The notes beneath the pieces are model-generated. The model was not told the origin of the DNA, searched no databases, and saw only the letters and a list, made by a program, of their open reading frames with translations. The position numbers were made by a program, and so were the translations under genes. Shown here piece after piece: positions 57,422 to 64,000 of a stretch of 64,000 nucleotides of DNA; position 1 is the stretch's first letter; every line of letters begins with the position of its first letter. Source of the stretch: Platanthera guangdongensis (lineage: Eukaryota; Streptophyta; Magnoliopsida; Asparagales; Orchidaceae); contig CM077166.1 in assembly GCA_039583875.1 (NCBI GenBank), forward strand, positions 86,054,564 through 86,118,563. Reading direction: 5' to 3'.

Positions 57422-57959
57422 AGACGTCCAAATCTCCCGGAATGGAGTAAAATCCAATAGTGGGGTTCACCGCGTAAAGCGAGCTTTAGGCCTCCGATTT
57501 AGATGAGAGTCGGTCGGACCTTCCTAAACTCAGTTGGTAATGGCTTCGAGAGAAGCGTGTTCAAGCTTTAGGAACCTCCACGATCAAGGACCTTTACCCT
57601 ATTAAGCTTAGGTTTATTTTTTATGTTTTTTTATTCGACTCTTGCCGAGGTTATTCTTGATCGAGTGCATTTCTATTTCATCGTTCCAACCCTTCAGTGT
57701 AATCGTTTCTTTTACGCTCTCTTTATTTTTAGTGCAATCAGCTCTCTTTTTATTTCCTTTCTTTAAGCGTGTTTAATTTTCCCCTTGACCCCAAGATTTC
57801 TGTCGATAAAATAATAGCCTTTGTGTGAGTAAGCTTACTCAACAGTTCCCAGATTTAAATATGACACTTGTGTCCCCTTGCTACAGTTCGATAGGTACAC
57901 TTACCTAGTTGATTTCTAGTTTGGCTACTTTTTTTCTTAAGCAAAAGGCCGGTCCAGCA
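57422..57959 (+). repeat. Element G2 3' LTR, part 2
   Basis: This is the remainder of G2's LTR after B and its target copy (57417-57421). From about 57588 it matches the end of the 5' LTR at 36750-37129 and ends CCAGCA. Confidence 0.92.
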
Positions 57960-57965
57960 AGCATG

Positions 57966-59660
57966 CTGACAAATAACCAAGGACCCAAACGCATTTGGGT
58001 TCCTAAGGTAAACTAATTCTATTTTTGCTGGTATGTCCAAAGGACAACAAATCCCATATCTGGTATTTGAACAGTGGATGATTTCGGCACATGACAAGGA
58101 AAAGAAGCCTTCTGAAGAAGTACTCTCCAGTTATGAACGAGACAAAGGTTATCTTTGGAGGTTCTGATAGGGGAATCATAAGAGGCTACAGTATGATCAC
58201 TAACGGTAGTGTATCCTTCTCAGATGTGGCTTATTTTGAAGGATTAGAACTTAATCTTATAAGCACACTCCAGCTCTGTGAAAAAGGATATATAGTAGAA
58301 TTTCATGCAGGCAAGTGCTTGATAAAATTGGTAGATAACTTAGAAACGATTCTATCTTACACTCATAGTAGAAATATATTTTGTTTAAATTTTATTTGCA
58401 TAGAATCTTCTACACCAGTGTGTTTTTTGGAAAAAAGATAATTTGTCACTTTGTGACCAATGACACAAGAGACTAGCACATATAAATTGAAAAACTATTA
58501 ATAAATTATTTTGTCTTAATTTAGTACGTGATGCGCCCAATGTTAATTGCTTTAAAGATAGAACTTGTCACGCATGCGTAAAAGGCAAGCAAACAAGGGC
58601 CACTTTTAAAGTCATTTTTGGCAAAGATTCTAATAGGTGCTTACACCTACTTCATATGGACTTGTTTGGTCCCCCGCAAATTAGAAGTTTGTGAGGTAAG
58701 GATTATACACTGGTTATTGTAGATGACTACTCTCGTTTTGCAAGTGTGTTTTTTCTAAAGCACAAGTCAGATACTTTTGATATTTTCACTAATTTGGTCG
58801 GGCAGATCCAGAATAAATACAACTATTCAGTTGTCAAAATCAAAAGTGACAATGGAACAGAGTTCAAATCTGGGTGCATGACATAATTCTGTGAAAGCCT
58901 AGGTATCTTTCATGAGCTTTCCTCTCCTCGTACTACTTAACAGAATGGAGTCACTGAGAGAAGGAATAGAATATACATAGAGGCATGCAGAACCATGTTG
59001 AGTGATGCCTCACTACCAGAATTCTTCTGGGCTAAAGTTGTCAACACTGCTTGTCACGTGCAAAATATAGCACTCAAAAATAAGAACCATGATAAAACAC
59101 CTTACGAACTACTAAAGGGAAGTAAATTGACTATTTCATATTCCAAAATCTTTGGTAGTAAATGCTTCGTACTTAACAATGCGAAGTATCATACAACTAA
59201 ATTTAGTGAAAAGAGTTTTGAAGGTATTTTCGTAGGATATAGTATCCATAGTAAGGCATATAGGTTTTTTAACAAGAAAATCCTGGTCATAGAAGAATCT
59301 ATTAATATTGTATTTGATGAGATGAGCTTGCTAAAAAATAGCTCTTCTAGTGTGTTTGTTGAAGATGCAGGTTCACGACTAAAGGAATTAAGCTTGAATG
59401 AGGCAGTTAAAGAAAAAGGTCAAGAGTTCATCAATATCACCACTCCAACCCCAATTAGAGAGGTTGATCACCATGATGAAGATGTCATTCAAGCTGATGA
59501 AGTCACTCTAGTGATAGAGGCAGCTCCAAATACAAGGACTTTAGAGATCAAACACTTGAAGGATCACCCAATTGATCAAATCATAGGAGAGCCTCGTGAT
59601 GGTGTCAGAACTCGGAGAGGTACAACTAATGAGAATATGTATTTGAGTTTTCTCTCGTAG
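57966..59660 (+). pseudogene. pol: Element C pol part 1: protease and integrase
   Basis: It opens with NNQGPKRIWVPKVN-type linker sequence, as in A. The protease active site reads LNSG and then TGA (about 58067-58078), so the catalytic Asp is Asn and the next codon is a stop. The KVIFGGSDRGIIRGYSMIT segment is intact. The integrase zinc region has CHACVKGKQT. The core has HMDLFGPPQI, VDDYSRF and KSDNGTEF, with stops near 58693, 58882 and 58937. VTERRNR keeps the catalytic Glu. From 58995 to 59660 the frame is open (FWAKVVNTACHVQN), through the linker [17 protein letters not shown], to a TAG. Confidence 0.9.
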
Positions 59661-61192
59661 TTTGAACCAAAGAAGTTTGAAGAAACAAACAAGGATGCAT
59701 CTTGGGTATTGGCTATGGAACAAGAACTAAATCAATTCAAACGTTCCCAACTCCGGAAGCTTGTGTCAAGAACGAAAGGAAAGAATGAGATTGGAACAAA
59801 GTGGGTCTATTGGAACAAGAATGACGAAGATGGAACCATAATCAAGAACAAAGCCAGACTCGTTGCCAAAGGATACATACAAGAAGAAGGGATCAACTTC
59901 GATCACACATATGCTCCAGTGGCAAGACTTGAGGCAATCAGGTTGTTCCTCGCATATGCGCACTCAAAGGCTTCACTGTCTACCAAATGGACGTGAAGTC
60001 AGGCTTCCTTAATGGTGACATAATGGAAGAAGTGTATGTGGAATATACACCAGGTTTTGTTGATCCTGAACATCCTGAATTTGTTTATTTTTTTATTTAA
60101 GGTGCTATATGATTTGAAACCATCTCCACGTGCTTGGTATGAAATGTTGTCTAACTTTCTTCTTGAGAACTAGTTCACAAGGGGAAAGATAGACATTACA
60201 TTATTTCTTAAGGAAGTAAAAGGCAGGATTCTGTAAATGCAAATCTATGTCGATGACATCATTTTTGGCTCTACTGATGACAACCTTTGCAAGAAGTTTT
60301 CCAAACTTATGCAAGGGAAGTTTGAAATGAACAGTATGGGATAGCTGATGTATTTCTTAGGACTTCAGTTGAAATAATCTGATGATGGAATTTTCATCTC
60401 TCAAACAAACTTCACCAAAGATTTGATTAAAAAATTCAGAATGGAGAATGCAACCTCTATGAGGAGTCCAATGAGTTCAACTATATCTCTGGATAAGGAT
60501 GAGAAAGGGGAACCTTTTGATGAAACCAAGTACAGCAGCATAATTGAATCCTTGCTCTACCTTACTGGTAGTAGGCTAGATATCATGTTTTCAACATGTG
60601 TGTGCAATAGATATCAGGAGAACTCTAAGAAATCTCATTACACTACTGCAAAGCAAATTTTGAGATACCTTAAGGGCACACCAAATCTTGGTTTATGGTA
60701 CCCAAGAAGTAATGATAGCGAGCTAATTTGATTTTCAGATGCGGATTTTGTAGGTAGTAAAGATGAGATAAAGAGCACTTCTGGGACTTGCCAATTCCAT
60801 GGAAGGAGACTCATCTCATGGAGCAACAAGAAGCAAAATTGTATCACAATATCAACGGCCGAGTAAGGATACATTTTGTCGGCAGCTGTTGTGCACAATT
60901 ACTCAAGATTAAGAATCAACTTAAAGACTATAACTTGAAGGCCAAGGACATCCCACTGTTCTGTGACTCCTCCAGTGCCATTGCAACAGACAACAACCCA
61001 GTCTCTCACAGCCGGACAAAGCACATAGAGTTGAGGTACCATTTCATCAGGGAGCATGTGGAGATTGGAGACGTCAATCTCCATTATGTTCCAACTGACA
61101 TGCAGGTTGCAGACATATTCACAAAGCCACTAGACGAGGCCAAGTTATCGTTCTTCAAAACAGAACTTGGCATGCTCAACAAGGAATGTTGA
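59661..61192 (+). pseudogene. pol: Element C pol part 2: RT and RNase H
   Basis: RT with [21 protein letters not shown] small deletion near 59958 shifts the frame; [17 protein letters not shown] follows in another frame. More shifts and stops lie between 60095 and 60240. The catalytic box YVDDIIFGS (about 60248) is intact, unlike in A and B. Stops interrupt the thumb region (about 60341 and 60375). RNase H follows with DADFVGSKDEIKSTSGTCQF and, after a further shift, 60788-61192 with CDSSSAIATDNNPVSHSRTK and ADIFTKPLDEAKLSFF, ending LNKEC. Confidence 0.9.
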
Positions 61193-61254
61193 AGAAAAGT
61201 GCCTCACGGCAAAGTTCAAGAATCGGATCACACTTCAAAATCAAGAAAATTCTA

Positions 61255-61400
61255 AGTCAGGACTTCACTTCTCGAGAACTAACCTTCACATCTCGAGGAC
61301 AATTTCATTACTCGAGTCCTTAGTTTATTCTCGAGAACATCAGGTTTGCTTCTCGAAAATGATATCTCTACTCGAGAACATATGAGCTCCTTCTTGAGAA
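61255..61400. promoter_or_regulatory. TTCTCGAGAA array between C pol and ORF3
   Basis: TTCTCGAGAA and near variants (ATCTCGAGGA, TACTCGAGTC, TTCTCGAAAA, TACTCGAGAA, TTCTTGAGAA) recur seven or eight times about every 20 bp. The CTCGAG core is shared with A; the flanking pair differs. One more copy is at 61572, closer to ORF3. Confidence 0.82.
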
Positions 61401-61669
61401 ATCAGAAGAAGATTTTTCTCAAAGTTCAAAATTTGATATTGGCACTAGGGCACTCCAACTGCCATACTTCAGGTATTTATTATTAATTCTTTCCTTAATC
61501 ATAAAGATTTAGGGTTTATATAAATAGAATAAGTCCAGAAAAATCCAAATCGCGTATTTTTAAAATCTCCTTCTCGAGAAAACCCTTCATCTTACTCATC
61601 ACCGCCACTCCCCCGCGAACAACCTTATTCCTCTTCTTGTCGGCTAGCAGACTTTCAGTTCTTCAATCA
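61401..61669 (+). promoter_or_regulatory. Leader upstream of C ORF3
   Basis: A TATATAAATAG string at about 61516 could be a TATA box for an internal promoter. Acceptor-like ends GGCTAGCAG (61650) and ACTTTCAG (61658) precede the ATG at 61670. No ORF. Function is inferred. Confidence 0.4.
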
Positions 61670-64000
61670 ATGGATCCCTCATCAAAGATAGGCATCAATA
61701 GTGAACTCATTTCAACTGGAATCTCCGATATTTCTGACAACTTCAGAAATGTTCCTATATTGCTCGACACCGCTGGACTGACCTTTGCTCTTCAACACCC
61801 ATGCAATGTTCTTATTTCTGATATGGAAGTGTTTTTCCAGAATGCTAGGTCAAGCGTAATGGCAAAGTTCTGAAAACCAAGGTACGGGACATCAAAGTCA
61901 AGATGACATCAACCTCAATTTCTCAACTTCTGCGGCTGTCGGTGATTGATGAGGAAGATGACCTAGAAGGGCTAGACTATGAAAGGGCTTACAGCTTCTG
62001 TGGCCTTCCCAACTCAACCCTCACAATTTGTCGACAACACATGAATGTATAGAGCAAGCTACTTAAAGATATTCTGGGAAAGGTTCTTCTGTACCACACC
62101 AGTTTAATATGCTATATCACCATGTATTACTTTGACATGATGACAGCAGTAATCTGTAGAAATAAATTTCAATGGGGTATGATGATATTTGACAAGATCA
62201 AAGAGAGTATAAAATGCCCCAACTATGCAAGAATTTTGTCTCTCTATCTAAGCCAGTTGAGACCAGATGTCTTTACCTTAGCTAAGGGCATGACCATTCA
62301 TCACATGAAGAAGGTTTCAATAACCTCCATCCAGAGATGGGAAATCAAACTTCTAAAGCCAAATAAAGTCCCTCCAGCTCCAAGGACAGTTTTAGATGAA
62401 GTCAGGATCCTATCTCCGCTCTCTCATCAAATAACTGGCACAGCTGGTCTAGCTATTGAGGGGGGAGAGTACTCCATCTATACAAGTGATAATGCAGTCT
62501 GCTCAAGTTCCAATTCCACCCAAAGTCCTATGTGATATTCAAGCCCAAGCAACAACTCCACCAGCTGTTGAACATATAGTCATAGAAGAAGCTACAGCTC
62601 CATCTGCTACTGCAAAGGGCACTTCTCTCGAAGATGATGGCTCAGTTCTTATTGCTGCTGACCTGTCTGATCAAGAAATTCTTACTGATTGCCATGTAGA
62701 TGATCAAGTATTATCTACAGAAGCTGACATTGATAGGATGATAAGGTAACTTACCTCTAAAGAACCACTCTCCCCTCTGCCTAAAGAGAATACATCCCAA
62801 CAAGAAAATCCCTCTTAACCAGAACCATCTAAACCAAAAAATCAATCTGAACATGAATCTTCTCTACCCCAGACTACTGTTGAGGGTGTGCAAGATGAAG
62901 AGATAGCTTCAATTTTTAATTCCGATGAATTATCTCCTGAAGTAGCTGAACCACCTCTCCCAATCCTACACTTCAACATTGCCACTTTCATAGGTGATGA
63001 TGCTGAAGATGAAATAAAAACAGCTAGAATAAAACAGACCTCCACATCTACTGTGCTCATTGAAGAAGTAGCTCCCTGGGCAGCTCAAATTCTACCTCCT
63101 CCACCTCCTCAGACTAAAGTCATTACTGAAGACAATATCTTAAGTAAAACATAAGCCATGTTAGCTAAGCAAAGAGAGTACTTTGATACCTCCATTCAAG
63201 TTATCACAGATAAGGTCTCTGGTTTAGAAAAGGAAATGAGCCGAGGATTTGCTGAAATCCAGAGCAATACAGATGAATTCAAAAGACTGCTACTAATTGG
63301 AGGCAAAGCTCTATACCACACTATTACCAGTATTGGTGAGGTAATGAATCAATCTGTCATTATTGCAAACAACCAGATTCAGTTGGAAAAGAAAGTTCAA
63401 GAGCACAACTTCAAGACATGTGAAGAAGTTGGCAAGTTCAAAGAAGAGGCTATAAGCACCCTTTTATAGAAGTCAGAAAGGGGGAGGATAAAGTAAATGA
63501 ACAGCTAGATAATAAAGTCAAAAGGATGAAAGTTCTATGGGAAAATCAAATTAAAGAGATTCAAACATCAGTGGTACAAGAGATTAAGAGTACAAAACTT
63601 TGAACTTAAGACACTGCAGTATGGATGTATAATTAGATCTTTCCTGACTTCTCAGATGATCCCACTGTAGCCCCTCCTGCCAGCCTGGATGTCAATGTTG
63701 AAAGGCCAACATTCTCTCCAGGTCCTGAATTTTATGAAGCTCCACCTCCTGAAACTTATTCACAAGTGTGGAATTCTAAACAAGATGATGTGCATCAACA
63801 AATACCTCCTGAAGTACAGATACCCAAGGGAAGAAAGTATGGTGAAGGTGCTTCTACAAGTACGTCCACTCCTATACTAGAACATGCAGAAAGGTAACAT
63901 GCTAAAGTCTGGAGCCCAACATCTAAATCAATTATTCTGGATACTTTAAGACTAGTGGTGGAATTCATAGGGAATAAGGATACCCATTACTCTCACTATG
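61670..64000 (+). pseudogene. Element C ORF3 (homologue of A ORF3), runs off the window
   Basis: ATG 61670 opens MDPSSKIGINSELISTGISD, collinear with A's ORF3 from 18939. The frame shifts near 61850, and a stop is at about 62050. The block 62122-62535 matches A well: MYYFDMMTAVICRNKFQWGM, PNYARILSLYLSQ and HHMKKVSITSIQRWEIK. The middle part is Pro/Ser-rich and in pieces (62456-62749, 62888-63154). The coiled coil at 63158-63469 (ITDKVSGLEKEMSRGFAEIQ) is the most conserved block. Further stops lie near 63467 and 63601. At the window end HAKVWSPTSKSIILDTL matches A near 21058. The conservation pattern of the two copies indicates a real, constrained protein in the ancestor. Confidence 0.85.

Larger units (their letters stand above)
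36503..57959 (+). mobile_element. Athila-like Ty3/gypsy element G2, with B nested in its 3' LTR
   Basis: Order: 5' LTR, primer site, gag, protease, RT, RNase H, integrase, 1.9-kb non-coding part, polypurine tract, 3' LTR. Without B it is about 10.1 kb. The gag (LRTKAKQWLNTIPKNSITTW) and protease (YLGASINLMPL) segments are Athila hallmarks. The 5' LTR (627 bp) lacks about 1.1 kb present in the 3' LTR. The aligned LTR ends differ at roughly 8% of positions, so G2 is clearly older than B. The coding part has many stops and shifts. Confidence 0.93.
34830..64000 (+). mobile_element. Sirevirus C, 5'-truncated, split by G2, runs off the window
   Basis: Gag (34837-36476), pol (57966-61192), palindrome array and ORF3 (from 61670) are homologous and collinear with element A. 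The element is split at 36502/57960 by G2, and the AGCAT duplication proves the two halves belong together. The 5' LTR and first half of gag are missing: homology to A's gag begins abruptly near 34837, 75 bp after G1's 3' LTR. The 3' end lies beyond 64000. C is the most decayed of the three Sireviruses and must predate G2 and B. Confidence 0.9.

Noticed and set aside
1..64000. Host protein-coding genes, tRNA or rRNA genes
   Set aside because: All recognisable coding similarity is to retrotransposon proteins. I found no cloverleaf-like or rRNA-like sequence by eye. The tRNA-like strings are primer-binding sites.

Overview
This window is plant genomic DNA made almost entirely of LTR retrotransposons. 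I found no convincing host gene, tRNA or rRNA. The evidence for a plant is the mix of elements. Three Ty1/copia Sireviruses are present, two with two-knuckle gags, two with an initiator-Met-type primer site and an identical polypurine tract, and all three with a third ORF after pol. There are also two Athila-like Ty3/gypsy elements with a tRNA-Asp-type primer site, and one ordinary copia element. The setting looks like pericentromeric or otherwise repeat-dense heterochromatin. I cannot name the species.

Layout. 1-5389: an old Tat-like gypsy gag remnant, an ~85-bp tandem repeat (about 2660-3570) and a GC-rich LTR-like block full of short inverted repeats. 5390-23410: Sirevirus A (+), with copia element D (-, 5751-11236, target duplication GAGTA) nested in its 5' LTR. 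23416-24859: an orphan inverted-repeat array and a (TA)n tract. 24860-34762: Athila-like G1 (+). About 34830-64000: Sirevirus C (+), truncated at its 5' end and running off the window. C is split between gag and pol by Athila-like G2 (36503-57959, target duplication AGCAT). The 3' LTR of G2 is in turn split by Sirevirus B (46083-57416, target duplication GAGGC). The nest is therefore B in G2 in C, and D in A. LTR divergence read by eye agrees with this order: D about 1%, A and B a few percent, G2 clearly more.

Coding state. Every element is damaged. Several have lost catalytic residues: A reverse transcriptase reads YIND and its protease DSR, B reads YVDH and has integrase Glu to Lys, G1 has Asp to Gly in the RT box, G2 has lost the protease Asp, D has integrase Asp to Tyr, and C has protease NSG plus a stop. 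Many of the stop codons I could assign look like C-to-T or G-to-A changes, as expected from deamination of methylated cytosine.

Most interesting signal. Nearly every element carries its own dense array of short palindromes or inverted repeats, placed in the LTR upstream of the TATA box and, in the Sireviruses, again in the spacer between pol and ORF3. A uses TACTCGAGTA, C uses TTCTCGAGAA, B uses TTCGTCGA-N7-TCGACGAA, G1 uses CACGACCA-C-TGGTCGTG and G2 uses ACACGGCCGTGT. A and C have clearly homologous ORF3 proteins and share the CTCGAG core. B has a different ORF3 and a different motif, and its motif also occurs inside gag-pro, where it is translated as SSNxDRR repeats. I propose, as inference only, an element-specific DNA recognition system comparable in logic to the VANC anti-silencing proteins of VANDAL transposons.
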